Positions 33,565-43,046 of a stretch of 64,000 nucleotides of DNA are shown piece after piece (within the stretch, counting starts at the first letter, position 1; each line of letters opens with the position of its first letter). Source of the stretch: QWHO01 sp039809865 (GTDB lineage Bacteria; Vulcanimicrobiota; Xenobia; Xenobiales; QWHO01). The translations under genes were made by a program, and so were the position numbers. The notes under the pieces were generated by a model. It searched no databases. It was not told the origin of the DNA and saw nothing but the letters and a program-made list of their open reading frames with translations. The DNA lies in assembly GCA_039809865.1 (NCBI GenBank), contig JBDHVW010000012.1:1-64000 (forward strand), written 5' to 3'.

Positions 33565-34819
33565 CCTGATGATCGCCCTGATGGCGCTGAGCCTGAGCTG
33601 CGGAGACGGCGGGCAACTGCCCGAAAATGGCTATTCCGGGGTGGTGGAAGCGACCACGGTCAACTCCTCGTTCGAGGTCACCGGACTGCTCGCCCGGCTG
33701 GAGGCCCGGGAAGGAGCCACCGTCGAGAAAGGGGCCTTTCTGGCCGCTCTGGACGGCGACCGCCTGCGCGCCGAGCAGAAGGCCTCCCAGGCCCGTCTGG
33801 CCGCGGCCCGAGCCCGGCTGGCCAACCTGAAAGCCGGGGCGCGCGCCAGCGAGCTGGCCCAGGCCGAGGCCCGCGTCGAGCAGGCTCGGGCCGACCTGCT
33901 GCAGGCCGAGAACGGAGCGACCGACGAAGAGCTGCGCTCCGCCCGGCAGAGCGCCGAGGCGGCCCGTCAGCGCTGGCAGCTGCAGGGCAGCTATCGCCCT
34001 CAGGACGTAGATGCGGCGCGGGCTGCCCTGACGGCCGCCCGCGCCAGCCGTCAGACGCAGCAACGCGATTTCGAGCGCTATCAGCGCCTGGAGAAAGAGG
34101 GCGCGGTCAGCACCCAGCAGTTCGAGCAGCGCCGCAACACCTACGATCAGGCCGTGGCCGCCGAGCGCCAGGCACAGGACAACCTCTCCAAGCTCAGCGC
34201 CGGACCCCGCGCGGAAGAGCGAGAGTCGGCCCGGGCCGAGTACGAGGCCGCGCAAGCGCGTTACCAGAACCTGGCCAACGGCACGCGTCCCGAGCAGGTT
34301 GCCCGGGCGCGCGCGGTCGTGCAGGAGCGCGAGCAGGCCCTGGAGCTGTTGCGCGAGGGGTCGCGTCCCGACGATATCAAAGCCGCCCAGGCGCAGGTGG
34401 ACGAGGCGGCGGGCTCCCTGGCCGCGCTGGAGATCAACCTGGCCCGCACCAAGCTCTATGCCGACGCCAGCGGCGTCGTGCTGTCCACCAACAACTGGGA
34501 GATCGGTGAGAACGTGCCTCCCGGGGTCCCGGTCGTGACCGTGGCCGAGCTGCGCCATCCGTGGGTCACGATCTACATCCCCGAGCCCGAGTTGACGAAG
34601 TGGAAGCTCGGCCAGAAGGCGCGCGTGAACGCCGACGGTCTCAAGTCGCCACTGGACGGAAAACTGATCCGCATCTACGAGAAGGCGGAGTTCACGCCCA
34701 AGTTCATCCAGACGCGCAAGGAGCGGGTCAATCTCGTCTACCGGGCCAAGGTCGAGGTGGACAACGTGAACCTGGAGCTGCGCCCGGGGATGCCGGCCGA
34801 CGTGGAGCTGATCCCGTGA
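33551..34819 (+). CDS. HlyD/YbhG-type periplasmic adaptor lipoprotein
   Basis: A 422-residue membrane-fusion protein. The N-terminal lipobox LSLSC would anchor it to the inner membrane. A biotinyl-lipoyl half motif is followed by a long Ala/Glu/Arg-rich coiled coil (about residues 75-290) with repeated ARLAAARARLANLK-type heptads. The second lipoyl half and a beta-barrel domain (VVTVAELRHPWVTIYIPE) come after. It bridges the TolC-like channel and the ABC transporter. GTG start; its stop overlaps the ATPase GTG as GTGA. Confidence 0.92.
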   Translation: MKRNSLMIALMALSLSCGDGGQLPENGYSGVVEATTVNSSFEVTGLLARLEAREGATVEKGAFLAALDGDRLRAEQKASQARLAAARARLANLKAGARASELAQAEARVEQARADLLQAENGATDEELRSARQSAEAARQRWQLQGSYRPQDVDAARAALTAARASRQTQQRDFERYQRLEKEGAVSTQQFEQRRNTYDQAVAAERQAQDNLSKLSAGPRAEERESARAEYEAAQARYQNLANGTRPEQVARARAVVQEREQALELLREGSRPDDIKAAQAQVDEAAGSLAALEINLARTKLYADASGVVLSTNNWEIGENVPPGVPVVTVAELRHPWVTIYIPEPELTKWKLGQKARVNADGLKSPLDGKLIRIYEKAEFTPKFIQTRKERVNLVYRAKVEVDNVNLELRPGMPADVELIP

Positions 34820-35703
34820 TCGTGCAGGTGCGCGAGCTCGCCTATCGTTACGGCGAGGCTGAGGCTTTGCGGGGGCTGAGCTTCGAAGTGCCCGAGGGTC
34901 AGGTGTTCGGCCTGGTCGGACCGGATGGCGCGGGGAAGACCACGCTGCTCAAGCTCATCGCGGGCATTCTGCCGGTGCAGACGGGCGAGCTCCTCGTGCT
35001 GGGCGAGAACGTCGGCCAGACGCAGGTGCTGGTGCGCCAGGCGATCGGCTACATCCCACAGCGGTTCAGCCTGTATCGCGACCTCACCGTGGAGGAGAAC
35101 GTCGAGTTCACCGCGCGCCTCTACCCTCTCAAGCCCGACTTTGCCCGCCGCCAGCAAGAACTGCTCGAGATGGTCGACCTGGCGCGCTTCAGGAAACGCC
35201 TGGCCGATCAGCTCTCGGGCGGCATGAAGCAGAAGCTGGCGCTGCTCTGCGCGCTCATCCACGAGCCCAGCCTGCTGCTGATGGACGAGCCCACGACGGG
35301 GGTCGACCCGGTCTCGCGGCGCGAGTTCTGGACGCTCGTCTTCGAGCTGCAGCGCACCGGGTTGACGGTGGTCGCCTCCACGCCCTACATGGACGAAGCC
35401 GAGCAGTTCGACCGGGTCGCTCTCATCCATCAGGGCAAATTTGTCCGCATGGGCACCACCGGGGAGATCCGCGCCAGCCTCCCGGGGCACGTGCTGGAAG
35501 TGGAGTGCGACAAGCCCTTCCAGGCGCGAGGCGTGCTGCAGGGCTACGAGGTGGAGCTGTTCGGCGACCGCATCCACGTGTTCATGGAGAAGCCCTCCCC
35601 CGAGGAAGTCGTGGAGCGTCTGAAGACCGGCGGGATCAGGACGACGCGAGCCGAGCTCGTCCCCTACTCCATCGAGGACGTCTTTCTGCGGGTGACCGCG
35701 TGA
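34816..35703 (+). CDS. ABC transporter ATP-binding protein (first)
   Basis: The 295-residue ATPase has Walker A GPDGAGKTT (35-43), Q-loop YIPQRFSLY, signature LSGGMKQKLAL, Walker B LLLMDEPTTG and a switch position reading AST in place of the usual TTH. This resembles the first half of the fused YbhF/RbbA-type ATPases. A C-terminal domain of about 75 residues follows. The two ATPases here correspond to the two halves of YbhF encoded separately. The switch His appears to be replaced, so hydrolysis may rely mainly on the second ATPase. Confidence 0.92.
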   Translation: MIVQVRELAYRYGEAEALRGLSFEVPEGQVFGLVGPDGAGKTTLLKLIAGILPVQTGELLVLGENVGQTQVLVRQAIGYIPQRFSLYRDLTVEENVEFTARLYPLKPDFARRQQELLEMVDLARFRKRLADQLSGGMKQKLALLCALIHEPSLLLMDEPTTGVDPVSRREFWTLVFELQRTGLTVVASTPYMDEAEQFDRVALIHQGKFVRMGTTGEIRASLPGHVLEVECDKPFQARGVLQGYEVELFGDRIHVFMEKPSPEEVVERLKTGGIRTTRAELVPYSIEDVFLRVTA

Positions 35704-36602
35704 AATACGCCGTGGACGTCAAAGACCTGACGCGCCGATTCGGCGACTTCGTGGCCGTCGACAAAGTCAGCTTTCAGATCGCCGCCGGAAGCATCTTCGG
35801 CTTTCTGGGGCCGAATGGAGCGGGGAAGTCGACGGTGATCCGGATGCTGCTGGGCATTCTGCCCGTCAGCGACGGCGAGGGCACGGTGTTGGGACGCGAT
35901 ATCCGCACCCAGGCCGACGCCATCCGCTCGCAGGTCGGCTACATGGCCCAGAAGTTCTCGCTGTACGAGGACCTCACGGTCTGGGAGAATCTGCAGTTCT
36001 TCGCGGGAATCTTCCTGGTGAAGGATCCGGGGCGGCTCGAGCACCTGCTCGAGCTGCTGCGTTTGAAAGACTACCGCAAAACCCTGGCCGTGGCTCTGCC
36101 CGGCGGGATCCGCCAGCGGCTCGCGTTCGCGGTCGCGCTGGTGCACGACCCCGAGATCGTTTTTCTGGACGAGCCCACCGGAGCGGTCGACCCGGCCCTA
36201 CGCCGCTATTTCTGGGAGATCATCGTGGACCTTTCCCAGAGCGGCAAGACCGTGATGGTGACCACCCACTACATGGACGAAGTGGAGCGCTGCGACCAGA
36301 TCTGCTTCATCTACGGAGGCCGGCTGATCGCCCAGGGCTCGCCCTCCGAGCTCAAGCGCGAACACGTTTCGGGGCACATCTACCAGTTCGAGCCGACCGC
36401 GCGACTCGAGGCGCTGCACGCGCTGGCGCGGCTCCCCGACGTGCGCAATCCTTTCCCCGCCGGCTCGGCCGTGCGCTTCCAGTCGGAGGCTTCGCTGGCG
36501 GACCTTCAACCTCGGGTGCAGAGCTATCTGAAAACTCCTCTCGCGCAGGTCCGCCCCACGCTCGAGGACGTCTTCATCTCGCTGGTGGGAGCCAAGAAGT
36601 AG
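35700..36602 (+). CDS. ABC transporter ATP-binding protein (second)
   Basis: The 300-residue ATPase has Walker A GPNGAGKST, Q-loop MAQKFSLYEDL, signature LPGGIRQRLAFA (Pro in place of the usual Ser), Walker B IVFLDEPTGAVDP and switch His in VTTHYMDEVE. The altered signature here and the missing switch His in the first ATPase suggest a heterodimer with unequal sites. The GTG start overlaps the stop of the first ATPase, and the permease ATG follows its stop directly. Confidence 0.92.
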   Translation: MKYAVDVKDLTRRFGDFVAVDKVSFQIAAGSIFGFLGPNGAGKSTVIRMLLGILPVSDGEGTVLGRDIRTQADAIRSQVGYMAQKFSLYEDLTVWENLQFFAGIFLVKDPGRLEHLLELLRLKDYRKTLAVALPGGIRQRLAFAVALVHDPEIVFLDEPTGAVDPALRRYFWEIIVDLSQSGKTVMVTTHYMDEVERCDQICFIYGGRLIAQGSPSELKREHVSGHIYQFEPTARLEALHALARLPDVRNPFPAGSAVRFQSEASLADLQPRVQSYLKTPLAQVRPTLEDVFISLVGAKK

Positions 36603-37730
36603 ATGTGGCGTCGTATCCTGGCCGTCATTCGCAAGGAGTTCATCCAGATGCGCCGCGACCGGCTCACCATGGCCACGATGCTGGGCATTCCGCTCATCCA
36701 GCTCACGCTGTTTGGCTACGCGATCAACACCGACGTCAAGCACATCCCGATGGGCGTGGTCGATTACTCGCGCACCGAAGCCAGCCGACAGCTGATCGCA
36801 TCGTTCACGCAGTCCCACTACTTCGATCTCATGCTGGTCGCCGACAGCCCCCGCGCCCTGACCGACGGGATCGACCGCGGCAATATCAAGGTCGGGCTGG
36901 TGATCGACCCGAACTACGAGAAGGATATCCGCCTGCGCCGGCCGGCCCGTATCCAGGTGCTGGTGGACGCCTCCGATCCCCAGGTGGCCACCAGCACTCT
37001 GGCCAACGCCCAGGGGATCGGCCAGGCGCGCTCGGTGGAGCTGCTGCTGCAAAATTTGCGCCCCGGCACCGAGTACGGCGTCAACGGGATGCCCGTCGAC
37101 GTGCAGGTGCGCGCCTGGTTCAACCCCGACCTCGTCAGCGCCAACTACATCGTGCCGGGTCTCATCGGGATCATTTTGACGATGACCATGATGATGATCA
37201 CCTCCATGGCCATCGTGCGCGAGCGCGAGACCGGAACGATGGAGCAGCTCGTCACCACGCCGGTGCGCCCCATCGAGCTGATGGTGGGTAAAATCGTCCC
37301 GTACGTGGTGGTCGGCTACATCCAGGTCACGGTCGCCCTGCTGGTGGGGGTCATCCTGTTCCGCGTGCCGATCCGCGGCAGCCTGCCGCTCCTCTACCTG
37401 CTGTGCCTGCTCCAGATCGTCAGCTACCTGGGTCTGGGGCTGCTCGTCTCGACCATCGCGCGCTCGCAACAGCAGGCGATGCAGATGAGCTTCTTGATGT
37501 TTCTGCCTACCATGCTCCTGTCGGGCTTCATGTTCCCCCGCGAGGGAATGCCCGTCCTGGCCCAAAAGCTGGGATTGCTGCTGCCGCTGACCTACTTCTT
37601 GCAGATCCTGCGCGGCATCATCCTCAAGGGCGTCGGCATGGACTACCTCTTCCGTTACATCTGGCCGATGCTGCTCCTGCTTTGCGCCATCTACGCGCTG
37701 GCGCTGTTCCGCTTTGGAAAACGCGACTAG
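36603..37730 (+). CDS. ABC-2 type permease
   Basis: The 375-residue inner-membrane permease of the YhhJ/YbhS/YbhR kind has one N-terminal helix (TMATMLGIPLIQLTLFGYAI), a large periplasmic domain (about 45-180) and five C-terminal helices. The cytosolic coupling segment is RERETGTMEQLVTTPVRPIELMVGK. Related E. coli systems have two permeases; only one is encoded here, so it would have to homodimerise. The operon order is channel, adaptor, ATPase, ATPase, permease. The export substrate is unknown. Confidence 0.92.
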   Translation: MWRRILAVIRKEFIQMRRDRLTMATMLGIPLIQLTLFGYAINTDVKHIPMGVVDYSRTEASRQLIASFTQSHYFDLMLVADSPRALTDGIDRGNIKVGLVIDPNYEKDIRLRRPARIQVLVDASDPQVATSTLANAQGIGQARSVELLLQNLRPGTEYGVNGMPVDVQVRAWFNPDLVSANYIVPGLIGIILTMTMMMITSMAIVRERETGTMEQLVTTPVRPIELMVGKIVPYVVVGYIQVTVALLVGVILFRVPIRGSLPLLYLLCLLQIVSYLGLGLLVSTIARSQQQAMQMSFLMFLPTMLLSGFMFPREGMPVLAQKLGLLLPLTYFLQILRGIILKGVGMDYLFRYIWPMLLLLCAIYALALFRFGKRD

Positions 37731-40333
37731 CGATTCGGGTCCTTGTCCAGCACGACCAGGAAGTTGGCCGGCCCCTGGGTGACCGTCTGAATCGTGTAGC
37801 GCAGCAGCTCGGGATGCGTCAGGTTGTTCACCGACGCGCCGTTCTTGAGCACCTTCTTGAAACCGGTGGTGGAAAACGGACCGCTGGTGGGCGGGCTCCA
37901 CTGGATCGCCTCGGGAGCATCGGCCGTGTCGATCAACGCCTCGTTGACCGTCAGGCTGACCGTCGTCCCGTTGGGGCCGGCCAGGGCGTAGGTCTGAGGA
38001 GTGCCACTGTTGGGCAGATTGTTGACCCATCCGGTCGGGAAGCCCTGGGCGCCGTCCTTGACCAGCCAGGCAAACTCGGGCACCCAGGTGCCCAGGACGG
38101 GCAATTGCGAGCCGTTCGGGTTGGGGCTTACCCGGGCCACCCACTGGTAGTTCGTGCTGCTCGCGCTGGCGTCGGCCAGGGCAAAGCTCAGCGGCTTCCA
38201 GACCCAGTTGACGGTGGCCACGGGTAGATAGCCCTTGCGATCGCCGTCCGGGTCGACGTACACGGTGGCGCGGTACATCTTCTTCAGCGAGGAATCGGAC
38301 TTGGGCACCTGAGCCCACCAGAACGAATTGGAGTTCTCGACCCGCAGCGTATACTCGACGGTGCTGTCGGTGGTGCTGACCACCTGTTGCGAGGCACCGA
38401 ACATGTAGGGCTTGCGGGCCTGCCCTCCCAGCTCGGGCTGCATCAAGTTGTTGAGCTGGGGTAAGAGCGAGCTGGAGGGCTGCGTATAGCCGGTCATCCA
38501 GGCCATGACGTCCCACGGGGTATCGCCGCGCAGGCCCATCCAGCAGTCGGTGTCGCGCTCGTCCGGCTGGTCGTTCGTCGTCATGCGCGGATAATGGGTC
38601 CAGCGGTTGGCCACGCCCGCGTGGTGGGGCAGGAACGTGTTGCCCAGGTAATAGTATTCCTCGCCCGGATACTGGTCCTGTGTGGACGGAATCACGTCGT
38701 CGGTGTTGTTGAACACCACGAAGTGCTGATCCACCCAGGTCTGCGTCACCAGGGGCACCGGGCCGTCGATGGTGGTGCCGGTGTAGCAGGCGGGAAGCTC
38801 GACCGCGCCGCCCGATTGGACGAAGAGCATGCTGGTATTCTCGGCCAGGGTGTAAGTGCCGCCGGGAGTCTGCTGGCGCAAGAGGTTGCACTGGAAGCCC
38901 GGGATCGGCTGGTAGGTCACGAAGGCCCCATTTTCGAGCCAGGAAGGTGCTTGCTGCACATTGGCGATGCTCGGATTGCCGGTGCTCTGGTCGGTGTTGA
39001 CGTAGTAATCCGCCGAGCCGGGCGTCCCGAAAGCGTTCAGGTTAGCGAGCGCCAGGCCGACCGTGGCGGAGATCAGATCGCCGGCCGCGTTGGTGGCGAG
39101 CTGGAGCACGACGTTACCCGGGTTGTCGGCCACCAGATTGGTGTCGTCCAGCCGGTTCCACTGCACCGTCTGGTTGGCGTTCTCGGACGGCGAGGCCCAG
39201 CCGTGACAGAAGCGCCAGTAGAGACCGGTGTCGTACAGGTTCTCGTTGAGCGTGAACAGGAACGGGTTGACGGTCCAGGACACGTTCTCGGTCAGGCCGT
39301 TGTGATCGGTGTATTTGCCCGCGGCGCGGCCGTTGGGGAGGTTGGGGAAGAAGTAGAACGGGTCGTCGGTCGCATTGTTGCTGGCGACATACACCGGCGT
39401 GTTGGCGTCGTACGAGCTCGCGCCCGGAGCCGCCAGCGTGCTCTTTTGCCCCGAATTGACCTGATTGGCGGTCTGCGTCGCCGGCATCGGGTCGGGGTGA
39501 ATGCTGTTGCTCGGGTCGTTGAGGTAATACTGACCCAGGTTCAGATAGGCGTGGTCCGTCGTCGCCAGCAACGGCAGCATCGAGAAGACGAAGACCTGCA
39601 GCTTCTTCTTGCCTGGAAGCGTGATGTCGCTCGCGCTCGTGAGGCGGCGCAGATCGTAGTTTAACCCGCCGTGCGACTGGGTCCCGACGTCGACCAGCGG
39701 ATTGGCGGTGGACGTACCGTCGGGATTGAAGCCCGAGGTCAGGAACGTGTCGCTGGACAGGGGAAGAATCAAAGGGCTCCAGTTGGTGGCCGAGCTCGTG
39801 GCAGAAAAGGCGGGATTGGCCGGCACGGGACCGCGCGGGTCAAAGGTGGCTTTGCCCACACCCAGCACGGGCTTCATGGTCTGGAACGTGGAGAAGGAAT
39901 CCGTCTCGACTTTCACCTGCGAGGCGCCCTCGGCGGCGTCGTGGGGAACCAGCGCCTCCTGCTCCTCCGTGCCGGCGTGGGCCACAAGATACGAGGAAGG
40001 AATCTCGTCCAGCGCGGGGACCGGCAGCGTGATCTCGACGGGCAGCAGAAAACTCTGCCCGGAAGGCTCGACGGCGAGCGCGGGACCCCAGGGCGTGAAG
40101 CCTTCCTCGCTCAGGTCGGGAGCTCCGCTCAGGGTGATACGGATGCGCTCGGTCAGCGCACCGGGTGGAACCACGACGCTCGCTCCGGCCAGCGGGCCCT
40201 CCTTCACCTGAACCGTGCCTCCCTCCGGACCGATGAGGCCCTGGTCGGAGAGGGTCGTCGCAGTCGTCGAGTCGGTTCCGCCACAGCCGACGGCCAGGCA
40301 CAAAAGTACGGGCAAAATGAAAGAAGAGCGCAT
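37727..40333 (-). CDS. Large secreted lipoprotein with ZU5-like N-terminal domain
   Basis: The 868-residue protein has a lipoprotein signal (LLCLAVGC). It is followed by a ZU5-like domain: GLIGPEGGTVQV, VVVPPGALTERIRITL. The remaining roughly 700 residues are rich in Asn, Thr, Trp and Tyr, as is usual for extracytoplasmic beta-rich proteins, with no recognised catalytic motif. It is convergent with the ABC permease gene, overlapping by 4 bp. Probably surface-exposed; function unknown. Confidence 0.75.
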   Translation of the reverse strand: MRSSFILPVLLCLAVGCGGTDSTTATTLSDQGLIGPEGGTVQVKEGPLAGASVVVPPGALTERIRITLSGAPDLSEEGFTPWGPALAVEPSGQSFLLPVEITLPVPALDEIPSSYLVAHAGTEEQEALVPHDAAEGASQVKVETDSFSTFQTMKPVLGVGKATFDPRGPVPANPAFSATSSATNWSPLILPLSSDTFLTSGFNPDGTSTANPLVDVGTQSHGGLNYDLRRLTSASDITLPGKKKLQVFVFSMLPLLATTDHAYLNLGQYYLNDPSNSIHPDPMPATQTANQVNSGQKSTLAAPGASSYDANTPVYVASNNATDDPFYFFPNLPNGRAAGKYTDHNGLTENVSWTVNPFLFTLNENLYDTGLYWRFCHGWASPSENANQTVQWNRLDDTNLVADNPGNVVLQLATNAAGDLISATVGLALANLNAFGTPGSADYYVNTDQSTGNPSIANVQQAPSWLENGAFVTYQPIPGFQCNLLRQQTPGGTYTLAENTSMLFVQSGGAVELPACYTGTTIDGPVPLVTQTWVDQHFVVFNNTDDVIPSTQDQYPGEEYYYLGNTFLPHHAGVANRWTHYPRMTTNDQPDERDTDCWMGLRGDTPWDVMAWMTGYTQPSSSLLPQLNNLMQPELGGQARKPYMFGASQQVVSTTDSTVEYTLRVENSNSFWWAQVPKSDSSLKKMYRATVYVDPDGDRKGYLPVATVNWVWKPLSFALADASASSTNYQWVARVSPNPNGSQLPVLGTWVPEFAWLVKDGAQGFPTGWVNNLPNSGTPQTYALAGPNGTTVSLTVNEALIDTADAPEAIQWSPPTSGPFSTTGFKKVLKNGASVNNLTHPELLRYTIQTVTQGPANFLVVLDKDPNR

Positions 40334-40367
40334 AAGGCGCGCTCTTCGCTTCGGACGAAGGGGGAAC

Positions 40368-40781
40368 CTATCGATTCAACATGGTGGGCAGCACGACGCC
40401 CCGGAGCAGTGCGAAAGCCCCGGCGGTGGCGAAGGCGCCCGGCCAGCCGAACTGGGTGCCCGCGTAGGCTGCGGCCAGTCCCAGGCCCGCGCCGATGGCC
40501 GCTCCCACCAGCTTGTTCTTGCCGATGGCTCCGGCCATCTGGGAGCCGATGCTGGCTCCAATGAAGCCGTCGAAACCGAAAGCCATGGCGGGCGAAAAAC
40601 CGACGCGCTCCAGGCTACCGGCGCCGCCAGCCATGACCAGACCGAGAACGCCGGCGGCGATGCCGCCGCTGCTATCCATCACGTACTTCTCTCTCGGCTC
40701 GTTGTCCGGAGACTGTGGACCCGCGGTCGTGGCCGAATGCTGGCGGGTAAAGGCTTGTGTCGTGGCTTGCGTGACGTTCAT
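40368..40781 (-). CDS. Small Gly/Ala-rich membrane protein
   Basis: A 137-residue protein. The hydrophilic head is followed by Gly/Ala-rich hydrophobic stretches (GGIAAGVLGLVMAGGAG, LVGAAIGAGLGLAAAYAG) resembling glycine-zipper membrane proteins. Its ATG lies inside the 3' arm of an 18-bp inverted repeat, and no clear Shine-Dalgarno sequence is exposed. An internal ATG at residue 35 could be used instead. It lies downstream of the DJ-1/PfpI gene on the same strand. Confidence 0.6.
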   Translation of the reverse strand: MNVTQATTQAFTRQHSATTAGPQSPDNEPREKYVMDSSGGIAAGVLGLVMAGGAGSLERVGFSPAMAFGFDGFIGASIGSQMAGAIGKNKLVGAAIGAGLGLAAAYAGTQFGWPGAFATAGAFALLRGVVLPTMLNR

Positions 40782-40835
40782 GGCGGAATGAGACCCTCTT
40801 TCCCTTTTCTTCTTAGAGTCTCACTCCGCCGTGAA
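40777..40835 (-). promoter_or_regulatory. RNA hairpin burying a start codon (candidate translational switch)
   Basis: On the minus strand the arms TTCACGGCGGAGTGAGAC and GTCTCATTCCGCCATGAA pair at 17 of 18 positions, including one G-U. The start codon of the 137-residue protein lies in the 3' arm, with its A as the only mismatch. The 23-nt loop is purine-rich and ends in GAGG, the only Shine-Dalgarno-like sequence nearby. The element lies between the DJ-1/PfpI stop and this start. It could be a translational switch, a processing site, an operator or a weak terminator. Confidence 0.6.
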
Positions 40836-40849
40836 AAGATCCTGAACTT

Positions 40850-41407
40850 TTAGCGGCGCGCCAGGTGGCGGCCCTCCAGGACCTCCTCGGTGACCTTCTG
40901 GATGAAGGCGGGAATGTCGGCCGGCTTGCGGCTGGTCACGATGCCCTGGTCGCAGACGACTTCCAGGTCGACCCATTCGCCACCGGCATTCTTCACGTCG
41001 GTCTTGATCGCGGCGTACGAGGTGACCCTCTTGCCGCGCACGGCGTCAGCCTCGACCAGCAGCCACGGACCGTGGCAGATGGCACCGACGGGCTTGCCGC
41101 TGGCGACGAAGTCCTTCACGAACTTGACCGCCGCCTCTTCGACGCGCAGCTTGTCCGGGTTCATCACGCCGCCGGGCAGCACCAGGGCATCGAAATCCTC
41201 GACTCTGGCTTTGTCCAGAGTCAGGTCGACGTCGACCTCGTCGCCCCAGTCCTGGCCACTCCAGCCTTTGATCTTGCCGCTCGAAAGAGAGACGACCCGG
41301 GCGTCCGCGCCGTCTTTCCGGAAAGCTTCCAGAGGTTTGACGAGCTCACTCTGCTCGAAGCCGTCGGTCGCCAGGATGGCAATTTTCTTGCCGTTCAATT
41401 TAGACAT
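40850..41407 (-). CDS. DJ-1/PfpI family protein (protease I type)
   Basis: The 185-residue protein is a type 1 glutamine-amidotransferase-like member of the PfpI/YhbO group. It has the nucleophile elbow AICHGPW with Cys-His, the acidic residue in TDGFEQSEL, and VLPGGVMNPDKLR. Relatives act as stress proteins, described as deglycases, chaperones or proteases. The ATG at 41407 has GGAG at 9 nt; a GTG two codons earlier is less well placed. The next gene downstream is separated by a long hairpin. Confidence 0.92.
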   Translation of the reverse strand: MSKLNGKKIAILATDGFEQSELVKPLEAFRKDGADARVVSLSSGKIKGWSGQDWGDEVDVDLTLDKARVEDFDALVLPGGVMNPDKLRVEEAAVKFVKDFVASGKPVGAICHGPWLLVEADAVRGKRVTSYAAIKTDVKNAGGEWVDLEVVCDQGIVTSRKPADIPAFIQKVTEEVLEGRHLARR

Positions 41408-41486
41408 AGTCACATACTCCGTTCATGGGTGTGACTGTGCTTTAGAGAACCGACGCCCGGGACCTTGGGATTGGCGACCCCTGATC

Positions 41487-42980
41487 TCAGGCCGCGGATC
41501 CCTTGACGTTGCGTTTGACCCGCACTCCGCCGATCACCATGGAATCCTGCTTTTCCAGGATGGCGCGCCCCACGGGGCTGTCCAGCACGCGGGCCACGGC
41601 GGCCTCGACGTCATCGGCGCACAGGGTGGCGGGCAGGCGCTCGATCAGGGCGGGAAGGTCCTCCACCGCCAGTTTCTTCTCGCCCAGCGAGTGCAGCACG
41701 GCCCAGCCCACGCCCTCGGGCATGCCGGCCAGCCGCTCCAGCGCGCTGGTGCGCTGCTCGACGCTCAGCTTGTCGGCCACGGCCAGGTCGATCAGCGCAC
41801 CCGGACCGCCCTCGCTGCCGTCCCGCCAGGTGTCCCCGACCCGAAGGCTGGCCAGTTGCAGCTCGCCCGACTGGGCTCCCCCGCGACAGGTGAAGCGGAG
41901 CTTTTGGCGGCCCGGCTCGGGCAACGCCACGGTCTGACCATACCACTTGTCCCCGGCGCGGAAACTGCCGACCTCTTTCCAGGTCTGGCCGTCGGGGCTG
42001 CTCTCCACTTTGACCAGCGGAGCCTGCTCGGAGTCGGCCTCGTCCTCGGGAGGTTTGAACCGCGCGCTCAGGGTGAGCTCGGAAGGCTTGTCGAGCGTGA
42101 TGAACGGGGTGACGATCGCTTCAGATTTGCTGGCGAGATCGATCGGGCGGCACCAGGCCAGACCCACCCCGGTCTGCGCGTGGCGCCAGGGCTCCTCGGC
42201 CGTCCAACCGCCGGTCGAGGTGTGTCGCAAGAGCGTGTGCAGCGATTTGTGGGCACCCTCGGGCAAGCCGGCTCCCTCCAGGCGGCGATAGGTCGAAGCG
42301 TAGTCCAGGCCCAGGTTCAATCCCGCGGCCGCCGAGTTGATGGGGCTCGTGGCCACCTGCGAGGTGCTCGAGCTGCGGTCCCACCACTGGTCCCGGGCGT
42401 GGACCTTGCGCAGCATATGGTTGTGGGCCTGGCGTCCAAACGCCAGTCCCAACACCGCTCCGAGCGCCACGGAAGCGCCCAGCACCGGCAGGAAGGCCGT
42501 CTCGACCGGCCACTTGTTCCAGGCCCAGATGACCCCCGCGGTCGCTCCCGCCCCCGCGAGACCCCCGATCCACGAGCCGACCTGCCTGGAGTCCCCGCGC
42601 CCGGCGTGGTTCCCCAGATAAGCCCCCACGCCGGTGGGAGCGAAGACTCCCACCAGCGGGATGAACTGCGAGACGACGTGGGCAGCCCCCAGGCCCGCCC
42701 CGATAAGGGCGTATCTCCAGGCGGGCCAGTCGGACCCGATGGCCCGGTTGACGGCGGCGTACGCGGGCAGATCGACCTTTTCCGAGCTCTCCCCGTGGGG
42801 GTAGAAGGACGTGCCCTGCAGGATGCCCTTGAGCTCCGACGTCTCGTCGTAGTTCTTGAAGCCGTACGTGACCACGCGGCCCTCGGGGGGAACCTCGGTC
42901 CCCTCGAGCATGGCCTGAGTGGACCGGTAGACTTTGCCGTCCACCTTCCACCAATGCTGGCGCGGAGTCCTGACTTCCAT
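41487..42980 (-). CDS. Membrane protein of unknown function with GGVRV tail
   Basis: The 497-residue protein has a soluble N-terminal domain (WWKVDGKVYRS, about 1-85), four or so Gly/Ala-rich hydrophobic segments (about 88-185), a beta-rich domain with SSPDGQTWKEVGSF (about 270-375) and a helical end. The C-terminus reads DSMVIGGVRVKRNVKGSAA, one of four such tails in this window. The protein is not recognised. It is divergent from the Dyp-type peroxidase gene. Confidence 0.68.
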   Translation of the reverse strand: MEVRTPRQHWWKVDGKVYRSTQAMLEGTEVPPEGRVVTYGFKNYDETSELKGILQGTSFYPHGESSEKVDLPAYAAVNRAIGSDWPAWRYALIGAGLGAAHVVSQFIPLVGVFAPTGVGAYLGNHAGRGDSRQVGSWIGGLAGAGATAGVIWAWNKWPVETAFLPVLGASVALGAVLGLAFGRQAHNHMLRKVHARDQWWDRSSSTSQVATSPINSAAAGLNLGLDYASTYRRLEGAGLPEGAHKSLHTLLRHTSTGGWTAEEPWRHAQTGVGLAWCRPIDLASKSEAIVTPFITLDKPSELTLSARFKPPEDEADSEQAPLVKVESSPDGQTWKEVGSFRAGDKWYGQTVALPEPGRQKLRFTCRGGAQSGELQLASLRVGDTWRDGSEGGPGALIDLAVADKLSVEQRTSALERLAGMPEGVGWAVLHSLGEKKLAVEDLPALIERLPATLCADDVEAAVARVLDSPVGRAILEKQDSMVIGGVRVKRNVKGSAA

Positions 42981-43046
42981 CTCGGCAGTCTACCCGGACG
43001 ACCTTAAACAGGACTGAACCCGGACAGCTTGAAGCGCCCCGCCACC

